The translations under genes and the position numbers were made by a program. Below are positions 1 to 7,078 of a stretch of DNA of 64,000 nt, one piece after another. The stretch covers positions 1 to 64,000 of the forward strand of contig JAAFHZ010000006.1 in NCBI GenBank assembly GCA_013297675.1, given 5' to 3'. The stretch comes from Synechococcales cyanobacterium bin59.metabat.ball.084 (GTDB taxonomy: Bacteria > Cyanobacteriota > Cyanobacteriia > Cyanobacteriales > Chamaesiphonaceae). The notes beneath the pieces are model-generated. The model was not told the DNA's origin. It did not search any database and was given only the letters and a program-made list of their open reading frames with translations. The stretch's first letter is position 1. Every line of letters begins with the position of its first letter.

Positions 1-207
1 GTATTTACGAACACAAGTATTCGAGAGTATTGGGATGAAGATTTAAAGCTCTTGGTTGACCGCGATATTAACGCTGGTATCAATATCAAGAGAGTGGGGC
101 TGGACATGTTCCCCACTATAAAACGCTGTCAAGGTAACATCGAAATAGTTGGTTCTATTACCGATGTTACCTCTAAGGAAGTCGTACAGATCCTGCGGGG
201 TCTCTGA
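1..207 (+). CDS. tnpB: TnpB (IS200/IS605 OrfB) C-terminal fragment, cut by window edge
   Basis: The open frame enters from the left edge and stops with TGA at 205-207, giving 68 residues. It contains DRDINAGINI, the C-terminal RuvC-like signature of TnpB proteins (catalytic Asp followed by N-A-x-N). TnpB is the RNA-guided nuclease carried by IS200/IS605-type transposons. Only the tail is visible, so whether the upstream part is intact cannot be judged. The stop codon is followed at once by a strong hairpin, as expected for the right end of such elements. Confidence 0.85.
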   Translation, partial: VFTNTSIREYWDEDLKLLVDRDINAGINIKRVGLDMFPTIKRCQGNIEIVGSITDVTSKEVVQILRGL

Positions 208-298
208 CGAGAAGCCCACACCTACCCGAAAGGGAGGTGTTGGGAGATGTCACGATGGTTATTCACGTAGTGGGAGAGAGAGTTGAAGCAAAACTCCC
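208..298 (+). ncRNA. Putative omega-RNA tail / IS605-type right end with hairpins
   Basis: Directly downstream of the tnpB stop is a GNRA-capped hairpin at 215-244: CCC-ACACCT-a-CCC, loop GAAA, GGG-AGGTGT-t-GGG. A weaker GGGAG/CTCCC pair lies at 272-298. In IS200/IS605 elements the guide (omega) RNA overlaps the tnpB 3' end and runs to the right end, so this is the expected place. The exact RNA 3' end and the cleavage site were not determined. Confidence 0.4.
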
Positions 299-367
299 AA
301 ATTTGCATAGCGGGTTTCTTTCACGACGATCGCTCGATTCAATTTATGCTGATTGTACTTCAAATGC

Positions 368-1048
368 TCAGTAGGAAGTTGTCATGGTGGCAATACCCTT
401 GGTTTTACTGAGTTTGTAGAAAGCTATAAATTTTTGTTGTGATTCAATATCTGATTTAACCTTTTTCATTTTGCTTTTGTATTCTTTGAGTAAGGCTATT
501 TCATAGCTTTGAGGGAAAACACAAAACATTCCAGAAGACATATTCATATTTTCAAATGGCACAAGTCTGGTAAACATTAAATACCCCAGCTTAGCCGTAA
601 TACTAAGGTTGATATCCATCATTTCTACTTTTTGTTTATTATTTAATAAGTCGCTTAACAGAACAGTAGAATTCGATGGGTTGGCGTCAATTATTTTGAA
701 TAAAGATGTGTAGGCCAAAAGTTTTGCGGCAATAATTTTGGTTTCATTTTGGCTTAAGGTCGGATTGCTGGCTTGGTATCTCTCGACAAAGTTTTGACCA
801 TCAAATCGGTATTCATACAAGCCAAAATCCATGATAAAGTTCACTTCTTCATCGGATTCCACTATGACAGATTTACCATGTCTGATGCCCATGAGTCTGG
901 TAATTGTGTCTAGGCTTTGCTCGTCAGTATATTGCTTTAATATTACGTCACTTAATTTTTTAGCTTCGTTGCGATATTTTTTGTATTCTGCAATGAGGGG
1001 GTTTTCTGGACTTTGTTCACGGAAAATATTTTTAAACATTGACGGCAC
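368..1048 (-). CDS. Hypothetical protein, 226 aa
   Basis: Unrecognised protein of 226 residues. It is soluble in appearance, with a charged lysine-rich N-terminus, a central mixed region and a lysine-rich helix near the C-terminus (about 190-215). No catalytic motif is evident. Two starts are possible: the first ATG at 1048 or the fourth residue (ATG at 1039, beginning MFKNIF). It lies between a transposon end and a decayed WD40 gene, so it is probably accessory. The reading frame is long and uninterrupted, which supports a real gene, but the function is unknown. Confidence 0.6.
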   Translation of the reverse strand: MPSMFKNIFREQSPENPLIAEYKKYRNEAKKLSDVILKQYTDEQSLDTITRLMGIRHGKSVIVESDEEVNFIMDFGLYEYRFDGQNFVERYQASNPTLSQNETKIIAAKLLAYTSLFKIIDANPSNSTVLLSDLLNNKQKVEMMDINLSITAKLGYLMFTRLVPFENMNMSSGMFCVFPQSYEIALLKEYKSKMKKVKSDIESQQKFIAFYKLSKTKGIATMTTSY

Positions 1049-1200
1049 CTTTCGACAGTTATTCCGGCATCATTATAGCAAGTGTGAGCCGATCGAGAGA
1101 CTCGATTCCCGGGGTTTTGGCTGGGAGGATTGACTAATTAACCAGTAGCTCTCCAAGACATTTTTTATTTTGGGTGCGGCTTCATCATCTTTAATAATCT

Positions 1201-1808
1201 TCACTGCTTACCTGAATCTCGATCATTCTCGACAATGATTTTATCACAGTATTTCTTCGCTTCTTTTGCATTATCAGTTTGTGGATATTTGAGAAGATTG
1301 TGATTTTTTAATTTCTGGCAAAGATTTAATTGTAAGTTTAGCTGTTTATCATCAGGAAGCGTCCATAGTAACAAGTCACCACTACTATCTTCACTACCAC
1401 TGACAATAGTTTTATTATCTTTACCTTTATCTTCAGGTTTGAAAGCAACTGAGTATACGGCATCTTTGTGCTCTCTAAATGGATGCCCTATTTGTTTTTT
1501 TGTTTGAGCATCCCATAAGCGGATTACGCCATCTCTACTACTACTAATGATCTTTTTACCATCAGGACTATATACGACTCGGTAAACTACGGATTTATGA
1601 CCTTCAAGTTTTTTTATTTAATTACCCCTGTTCACATCCCAGAATCGGATTGTTTGATCTAGACTACCACTAACAATAGTTTTACCGTCAGGACTAAAAG
1701 CAACCCCATAAATAGCATTAAGCCCTCCTGAATTTCACGAACTTCCTCATCCAAACGAATTCGGTCGGTGTTTTCGGGATTGGCGGTGAGAATCAGGATT
1801 TTGTTCAC
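1201..1808 (-). pseudogene. Decayed WD40-repeat gene with effector-associated N-terminus
   Basis: Reading leftwards from about 1808 (GTG), an N-terminal piece with ILTANPENTDRIRLDEEVR resembles the start of cyanobacterial CHAT/conflict-system proteins. It then joins WD40 blades (VAFSPDGKTIVSGS and YSPDGKKIISSS are readable) in different frames. A frameshift follows the EIQEGL segment, and an in-frame TAA lies near 1617-1622. The last stretch ends with a TGA at 1201-1203. The enzymatic middle of such proteins is missing. The remnant therefore looks like an internally deleted, frameshifted STAND/WD40-type gene with no complete product. Confidence 0.75.
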
Positions 1809-1946
1809 AGCAATATTCTTTGTGGATGGTCTGCTAATCAATAGATACAATTATATTGCAACCTTGCAATATAAAACTAGTGCAACTTAGCCTCACACGA
1901 ATACGTGTACGTGCTAAGATCCAATAAAAGATTGGGTAAAAATGTC

Positions 1947-2177
1947 ATGCAACAAAAAATGACCATTACGATCGATAAAGAAGTCTACGATGCGCTTTAT
2001 CGGGTTGTAGGCAAAGGTAATATCAGTAAATTCTTAGAAAACTTGGCACGTCCCCATGTGTTAAAAGAAGACTTAGCCTCTGCCTACCAAGCAATGGCCG
2101 CCGACACCGAGCGAGAACTCGCAGCATTAGAGTGGAGTAACGGACTCATTGGGAGCATTAAGGATGCTGAGGGGTGA
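1947..2177 (+). CDS. mazE: MazE-like antitoxin
   Basis: A 76-residue protein starting at ATG 1947. An in-frame GTG at 1905 would add 14 poorly conserved residues and is not preferred. The N-terminus (MTITIDKEVYDAL) matches the short beta-strand/helix DNA-binding region of ribbon-helix-helix-like antitoxins. The C-terminal half is acidic and probably wraps the toxin. The reading frame overlaps the following mazF-type toxin gene by 14 bases, the usual arrangement for a co-translated toxin-antitoxin pair. Such antitoxins normally repress their own operon. Confidence 0.85.
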   Translation: MQQKMTITIDKEVYDALYRVVGKGNISKFLENLARPHVLKEDLASAYQAMAADTERELAALEWSNGLIGSIKDAEG

Positions 2178-2493
2178 AATCTGGTGGGTAGATTTTGACC
2201 CAGCGGTGGGTGGAGAAATTCGGAAAACTAGACCGGCAATAATTATTAGCAACAACGCTGCCAATTCGGCGCTAAACCGAGTTCAAGTTATACCACTCAC
2301 GAAAAACACTGGTCGATTATATCCCAGTGAGGCAATAGTAATAGTCGATGGCAAAGAGAGCAAAGCAATGGCTGATCAATTGACAACAGCATCTAAGGAG
2401 CGGCTGGTAAGTAAACTGGGTGCAGTATCAGAAGAAGAAATAAGGTCGATCGAGCGCATTGTCAAAATCCAACTCGGAATGCAGCTCTCGTAG
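2164..2493 (+). CDS. mazF: MazF/PemK-family endoribonuclease toxin
   Basis: A 109-residue protein beginning MLRGEIWWVDFDP, the hallmark start of the MazF/PemK/CcdB-like fold; the RPAIIIS and VIPLT segments also fit. The family cleaves mRNA (or tRNA) at short sequences and is held inactive by the antitoxin encoded just upstream. ATG 2164 is chosen because GGGAG at 2151-2155 is well spaced as a ribosome site; a TTG at 2149 would add five residues. The frame is intact with no missing blocks, so the toxin is probably functional. Confidence 0.92.
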   Translation: MLRGEIWWVDFDPAVGGEIRKTRPAIIISNNAANSALNRVQVIPLTKNTGRLYPSEAIVIVDGKESKAMADQLTTASKERLVSKLGAVSEEEIRSIERIVKIQLGMQLS

Positions 2494-2509
2494 GATTTTA
2501 CTAATAACC

Positions 2510-2538
2510 AAGCCCTCACCTATCTATGGTGAGGGCTT
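2510..2538. terminator. Hairpin between mazF and psb30
   Basis: An 11-bp perfect stem AAGCCCTCACC / GGTGAGGGCTT with a 7-base loop lies between the convergent mazF and psb30 genes. No long T-run follows on either strand, so it is a terminator or 3'-end stabiliser rather than a classic intrinsic terminator. Confidence 0.6.
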
Positions 2539-2559
2539 GGCGAGTTAAGATACGCAATG

Positions 2560-2691
2560 TTACATATTGCCGCGAACAGCCGCGAGTACAAAAATTACCA
2601 CTGGTCCGGCGACCATGATCAAGCCGACCATCGAGAGCTGGGCAACTACTTCCCAGTTAATTGCGCCCACTGCGCCGGTAATCATGTCCAT
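2560..2691 (-). CDS. psb30: Photosystem II protein Psb30 (Ycf12)
   Basis: A 43-residue single-pass membrane protein. The core INWEVVAQLSMVGLIMVAGP followed by VVIF, ending in RGNM, matches the Psb30/Ycf12 pattern (cyanobacterial homologues carry a very similar INFEVIAQL...AGP...RRGNL). Psb30 is a peripheral photosystem II subunit near cytochrome b559 and helps stabilise the complex in the thylakoid membrane. ATG 2691 is preceded by GGAG at 2697-2700. The gene is below the usual length cutoff of automatic ORF callers. Confidence 0.9.
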   Translation of the reverse strand: MDMITGAVGAINWEVVAQLSMVGLIMVAGPVVIFVLAAVRGNM

Positions 2692-2805
2692 AGTTTCTCC
2701 GAGATATTAATTTAGAATATTTTTATAGATCCTGCCATATCATCGTACCTATCAGCAAGCTGCTAAGCTGAGTCTTTGTTACAAACCTTTACAAAAGTTT
2801 AATCT

Positions 2806-3165
2806 ATGAATAAGTGGAAATGCGTAAGTGGCTGTGGTGCTTGCTGTAACCTCGATCCAGAGAGCCGCCCTGACCTAGATGCCTATCTGAATCCTGACCA
2901 GCTAGCACTTTACATGAGCATGGTGGGAGAAGATGGCTGGTGTGTGAATTTTAATAAGACCGATCGAGACTGTAACATTTACGCCGATCGACCAGATTTT
3001 TGCCGGGTGCAGGCCGACACCTTTCAGACCATGTTTGGCATTGAGCCTGAAGATCTAGAAGATTTTGCGATCGACTGCTGTCATCAGCAAATAGAAGATG
3101 TCTATGGCGATCAAAGCTTGGAGTTACTCAAGTTCGATCGGGAAGTCGGCATCATCATAATGTGA
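2806..3165 (+). CDS. YkgJ-family cysteine-cluster protein
   Basis: A 119-residue protein with an N-terminal C-x3-C-x2-CC cluster (Cys6, 10, 13, 14) and later cysteines in GWCVNF, RDCNIYADRP, DFCRV and IDCCHQ. This pattern is characteristic of the YkgJ (zinc/iron-chelating, formerly Fe-S oxidoreductase-like) family. It presumably binds a metal ion or cluster; the substrate is not known. Homologues are conserved in cyanobacteria and plastid-bearing organisms. The gene is divergent from psb30, which hints at a photosystem-related or redox role, but that is inference only. Confidence 0.85.
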   Translation: MNKWKCVSGCGACCNLDPESRPDLDAYLNPDQLALYMSMVGEDGWCVNFNKTDRDCNIYADRPDFCRVQADTFQTMFGIEPEDLEDFAIDCCHQQIEDVYGDQSLELLKFDREVGIIIM

Positions 3166-3184
3166 TTTATCGGATGGATGGATA

Positions 3185-3217
3185 GACTATGATTCCTCAC
3201 TGATAATAATCATAGTC
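3185..3217. terminator. Bidirectional hairpin between convergent genes
   Basis: A 10-bp stem GACTATGATT / AATCATAGTC with a 13-base loop sits between the convergent YkgJ-family gene and the DUF5895-like gene. Confidence 0.5.
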
Positions 3218-3256
3218 CATTAGCTAATCATCCTAATTACAGTTTAAACAATATAT

Positions 3257-4054
3257 TTAGGCGCTTTCTTCCAGGTTTTGTTCGGGCATGATCAGGCTTA
3301 GTTCAGCCGTAGGAGCCATGAGCTGGAGGAATCGATCGGCTGTTGCATTGTTGCGCCCCAAAAAGAAACTTTCCCAGTTGGCAGCAGTAGGCGACACATG
3401 ACCATCCACCTTGCAAGCATAAGACTTCAGAGAAGTACCGGCCAGTTCGCGCTTCACTGAGAACTGAAACACGCAGAGGCTGGTAAACATCGAATTCTTG
3501 GGGCGTGCCGGAATTTGGTTGGCTTGGGCGTGGAAGCGAGTAATTTCATTTACCAACTGTTGCCAATGGCTGCTAAAGCTGGCTTGGTTGGCACCCTTGG
3601 CCAAATAGCCCAGAGAGAGTTCATGGAGTGGTTCATTGTTTGCATCCAACAGCAATACTTCATAGTATTGACCCAATCCATACTTTTCCCGTTCGTTATG
3701 GGCTTGGCGAGAATAGGCTCCGCTGACGATCATCCGTTTTTCTTGGACAGAGGCTTGGCGATCGAAGGCAAATATCGGTGATCTTTGGACTACCAGCATC
3801 CGAGGATTTTTCAGCAACAGACCTTTTTCTTGGCCACCGCTGTTGTACTGGTATGTAACCAGATCTTTGACCTTAAAAGAATGCCAGCCTGCTTTTTCCA
3901 TTTCGGCTTCGGTAATAAAATAACCGCAGTCGATATCACCTTTTTCGCCGCGTAGGGCTTGGATACGAGGTAAACGGGCTTGTGGATCGGTATACTCTGG
4001 GCTAGCAAAGCGATCGAGAGTTATGGGAGTTGAGACAGTTTGCAGGGTGGTCAT
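3257..4054 (-). CDS. DUF5895-like cyanobacterial protein, 265 aa
   Basis: A 265-residue soluble protein without signal peptide. Features seen: a GDIDCGYFITEAE segment near residue 40, NPRMLVVQRSP near 85, a conserved ARPKNSMFTSLCVFQFSVKR stretch near 180 and a terminal acidic tail. From memory this resembles the cyanobacterial family DUF5895, whose function is not established; the assignment is tentative. A LexA-box-like palindrome lies about 100 bases upstream of the start, so a damage-inducible or DNA-related role is possible but unproven. Confidence 0.6.
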   Translation of the reverse strand: MTTLQTVSTPITLDRFASPEYTDPQARLPRIQALRGEKGDIDCGYFITEAEMEKAGWHSFKVKDLVTYQYNSGGQEKGLLLKNPRMLVVQRSPIFAFDRQASVQEKRMIVSGAYSRQAHNEREKYGLGQYYEVLLLDANNEPLHELSLGYLAKGANQASFSSHWQQLVNEITRFHAQANQIPARPKNSMFTSLCVFQFSVKRELAGTSLKSYACKVDGHVSPTAANWESFFLGRNNATADRFLQLMAPTAELSLIMPEQNLEESA

Positions 4055-4155
4055 TGTAATATTCCTTGGGTTGCTAAGTGAAAAGAATTAATTGAGTACA
4101 GAGAAGACTTCCGATGAAGTAGTTCGTTAGTGCTTAATTTCATTCATGGTTAAAG

Positions 4156-4169
4156 AGTACTATAGTACA
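4156..4169. promoter_or_regulatory. LexA-like palindrome upstream of DUF5895-like gene
   Basis: GTACTATAGTAC is a perfect 12-bp palindrome at 4157-4168. With flanks it matches 13 of 14 positions of the cyanobacterial LexA consensus RGTACNNNDGTWCB. It lies in the divergent region between the DUF5895-like gene and the M16 gene. The half-site spacing (6) rules out a canonical NtcA site. Confidence 0.35.
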
Positions 4170-4311
4170 AAAAGATTGGCAAGGGGTTTGGCAAAAGTTT
4201 TTTTTGTAATTTGTGAAACCTTTATGTGACAAGTATTACAAGCGATTTAGCTGCCGTGAGCGCAAGTGATATCGATCACCTATAATTAATTGGTCATTTG
4301 CCTGCTTATTT

Positions 4312-5544
4312 ATGCCAGCTATCCCTCACTGCCAGCGACTGCCTAATGGGATCACCCTGATTGTTACGCCTAGTAACACAACAGATATCGTTGCCGGTAG
4401 GATTTTTATTAAGGCGGGTAGCTACTTTGACCCGGTTGATCGATCGGGCATCAGCAACCTAGTAGCCGCTTTGCTGACTAAGGGCACCACAGAGCTTTCA
4501 GCCATGGAGATTGCCAGCCAGATTGAATCGGTAGGTGCTGGAGTCAGTGCCGAGGCCAACAATGACCATATCGAAGTCAGCTTTAAGAGCGTCACTACCG
4601 ACTTTGCCCAGATTCTGCGCCTAGTGGGAGAAATCATTCGGAACCCAGCTTTTCCGGCAGAGCAGGTGGCGTTAGAAAAAAAATTGGTGGTGGAACGAAT
4701 TCGCTCTCAATCAGAGCGACCGTTGACCCTGGCATTTCAATTACTGCGCGAAAGCGTTTACCACAGTCATCCCTATGCTCGTCCACTGCTGGGCATAACC
4801 AGTAACGTGATGCATATCGATCGCCAAGAGTTGGTAAGTTTTCATCAGACTTACTTTCGACCAGACCTAGTAACCATTAGTATTGCTGGCAACGTGGACT
4901 TGGCAACGGTAGAGCAGTTAATAGATGAAGTCTTTATCGATTGGTTTTTACCAGCATCTGCGGCACCAACAATCACACCTCACATAATTGAGGCTCCTGC
5001 CCAACGGCAAACGTTGGCCAAAGACACCAAGCAGTCGATCGTGATGCTCGGTCATCTGAGTGTCGCGGCTACTGACCCAGATTATTTTGCGCTGCGGGCG
5101 ATCGATTCTTATTTGGGCAGCGGTTTATCTAGTCGGCTATTTGTGGAGCTGCGCGAAAAGCGGGGCTTGGCCTACGAGGTTGCCAGCGTGTTTTCGACCA
5201 AAATTGATCGATCGATTTTTGCGGTGTATATGGGCACTGCTAATGAAAAAGTCTCAATGGCCATCAATGGTTTACAGGGGGAGTTAGCACGACTTTGTGT
5301 GGCCAGGTTAAGTGAAGAGGAACTGACTGACACCAAAACTAAGCTCCTGGGTAAATACGCGCTGAGCAAGCAAACCAATGGTCAATTAGCATATATTTAT
5401 GGTTGGTATGAGTCTTTGGGTTTAGGCTGGGATTTTGACCAAACTTTGAGTAAATCGATTAATGCTTTGACCACCCATCAAATTGAAGATGTGGCTATTA
5501 AGTATTTTGACCGGCCTTATCATCTCTCGGTAGTTGGTGGTTAA
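4312..5544 (+). CDS. M16-family peptidase-like protein lacking the zinc motif
   Basis: A 410-residue protein with the two-half fold of pitrilysin/processing-peptidase proteins: LPNGITLIV at the N-terminus, an IKAGS-DP strand, a FHQTYFRP-D segment about residue 180 and a typical GSGLSSRLFVELREKRGLAYEV block about 265-290. The catalytic HxxEH motif expected near residue 50 is replaced by the stretch GISNLVAALLTKGT, so it is probably a non-catalytic subunit. In many bacteria an inactive M16 protein pairs with an active one encoded next to it. No active partner is present here. Confidence 0.88.
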   Translation: MPAIPHCQRLPNGITLIVTPSNTTDIVAGRIFIKAGSYFDPVDRSGISNLVAALLTKGTTELSAMEIASQIESVGAGVSAEANNDHIEVSFKSVTTDFAQILRLVGEIIRNPAFPAEQVALEKKLVVERIRSQSERPLTLAFQLLRESVYHSHPYARPLLGITSNVMHIDRQELVSFHQTYFRPDLVTISIAGNVDLATVEQLIDEVFIDWFLPASAAPTITPHIIEAPAQRQTLAKDTKQSIVMLGHLSVAATDPDYFALRAIDSYLGSGLSSRLFVELREKRGLAYEVASVFSTKIDRSIFAVYMGTANEKVSMAINGLQGELARLCVARLSEEELTDTKTKLLGKYALSKQTNGQLAYIYGWYESLGLGWDFDQTLSKSINALTTHQIEDVAIKYFDRPYHLSVVGG

Positions 5545-5601
5545 AAACCGCTAATTCAAATCTAATTAAGAAGATCTGTATGGCCAGTGTGTAACAGCGT
5601 G

Positions 5602-6195
5602 TTATATAGCGATTACTGGTGGGTTTTCGACCAAATTCACATTATGAGGCGAGGCAACATAAATGAGTTGATCGACCCATTGTTCATTTTCGTATAGAAA
5701 GCCGTAACGAACACATTCCTTTTGCATCCCGACGCTTTCAGCTAGGGCAATAGAGGCTTGGTTATCAACATTAATAACGGCTTCGATACGGTGATAGCCA
5801 AGCGACTCAATTCCTGCTACTAGAGCAGCTCGAACTGATTCCTTTCCAATACCTTTTCTCCAATGTTGATTATGAATTTCGTATCCAATCACTGCCCATT
5901 GACAATTTTCTCGTTTGATTGTTGAGAAATTAATATTGCCAAAATGCTCTCCTGTATTGCGATCAAAAATTCCAAATACAAATAATAGATCCGCTAGGGC
6001 TTCTTGTTGATGTCGCCGACATAGATTTGCAAACCACGCCCGATCGCAATGCTCCAAACTTACGAACCCGTCATCGTATTGATGCTGACTTTTCATGCGT
6101 TCAGCAAACCCAGCGTACCAATGCTCATAGTCAGTGAGTTCTTGAGGACGAAGGATTAGCCGTTCAGTAGTGATTGTCAATGTCCAGGAAGTCAT
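5602..6195 (-). CDS. GNAT acetyltransferase (RimJ/RimL type)
   Basis: A 197-residue N-acetyltransferase. The N-terminal TERLILRPQELTDYEHW, the GYEIHNQHWRKGIGKESVRA acetyl-CoA-binding region (the R-K-G-I-G loop) near 115-130, and the later EAVINVDNQASIALAESVG motif are characteristic of the RimJ/RimL branch. It transfers an acetyl group from acetyl-CoA to an amine, on a protein N-terminus or a small molecule. The substrate cannot be deduced. It stands alone between the convergent M16 gene and a cold-shock-domain gene. Confidence 0.9.
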   Translation of the reverse strand: MTSWTLTITTERLILRPQELTDYEHWYAGFAERMKSQHQYDDGFVSLEHCDRAWFANLCRRHQQEALADLLFVFGIFDRNTGEHFGNINFSTIKRENCQWAVIGYEIHNQHWRKGIGKESVRAALVAGIESLGYHRIEAVINVDNQASIALAESVGMQKECVRYGFLYENEQWVDQLIYVASPHNVNLVENPPVIAI

Positions 6196-6403
6196 ATGTC
6201 TTAAGGTTTCCTAACTTGTTCAGTTTCATAGACAAGGATGACATTGCGATGCTATTTGATGGTGAAGTATACCTATCATACTTCAGACTCTTGCATAAGA
6301 TGTTTGGTCAATGCATTTCAAATCGGGATATTCCATAAAGTAACTGCAACCTCACGAGTGGCTTTCGACCGTCCGTTTCAACCGAATTGTTGGGCTGGTG
6401 TCG

Positions 6404-6967
6404 CTACCTTGGTGCTCTGTGCCATCCTGCTGCAACCGCTTCTGATTCTGAGCAAAACCACCTTTCCCCCTTTGAAGAATCAATGATAGTTCCATCATAG
6501 TCTTCCATTCCTAGAACATGGTAAAGCTTGGCTCCCGTAGCAATTGAGATATTGCCTTTGACAACACAGCCTGGTTTCGTAATTGCTGCGATTGGCGTAG
6601 GTGAGCGACTAGGGCTGAACTGCATTTGAAATAGCACAATGGTGGCAAGAATCCCGGTACCAAAGATGGTTTCCAGTAATCCACGTTTCTTGATTTTCTG
6701 CTTGACTGTTGCAGTCTTTATTGTTCGTGTAGTTGAAGATTGAGAAACAACACCTTGAATTGAAGCACTGGAAGCACGATTTTTCCCATCTGTCCCAGTA
6801 ACTAACTCGTAGAAAATGATGTCTCCCACTTTTGGGCGACGACCTAGTGTTTTGACTGCACTAATGTGCAAAAAGACTTCTTTAGCACCTTCACTAGGTT
6901 GGATAAATCCAAAGCCCCTGTCATCATTCCATTTTATTAATTCACCCTTGTTCAAACCAGGATTCAT
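6404..6967 (-). CDS. Cold-shock-domain protein with membrane segment and C-terminal tail domain
   Basis: A 187-residue protein; ATG 6967 is preferred over 6982 because it places the cold-shock domain at the N-terminus. Residues about 5-70 carry the RNP motifs (GFGFIQP, EVFLHISAV) of a CSD that binds single-stranded nucleic acid. A basic linker follows, then one hydrophobic helix (TGILATIVLFQMQF), then a C-terminal module with CVVKGNISIATGAKLYHV and KGERWFCSESEAVAAGW. Similar tails occur at the ends of some secreted nucleases and surface proteins. Domain order suggests a CSD held at the inner membrane with the tail outside. Function unknown. Confidence 0.8.
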   Translation of the reverse strand: MNPGLNKGELIKWNDDRGFGFIQPSEGAKEVFLHISAVKTLGRRPKVGDIIFYELVTGTDGKNRASSASIQGVVSQSSTTRTIKTATVKQKIKKRGLLETIFGTGILATIVLFQMQFSPSRSPTPIAAITKPGCVVKGNISIATGAKLYHVLGMEDYDGTIIDSSKGERWFCSESEAVAAGWHRAPR

Positions 6968-7078
6968 GCAGAACCTCACCATTAACTTATCCGAGCATTC
7001 CCATCAGAAGAATTCCGCTCTCACAACTCATAATCATCGAAACCTGACCAGTAAACTGCCTGATCGGCACCAAAATTA

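Noticed and set aside
1905-1946. Earlier GTG start of the MazE-like antitoxin
   Set aside because: The 14 extra residues look unlike the family start, and ATG 1947 or 1959 fits the conserved MTITID beginning.
4156-4169. GTACTATAGTAC as an NtcA site
   Set aside because: The half sites GTA and TAC are six bases apart, not eight.
6238-6486. Open frame of 82 codons on the plus strand
   Set aside because: It overlaps the end of the cold-shock-domain gene antisense, has no ribosome site and its composition looks random.
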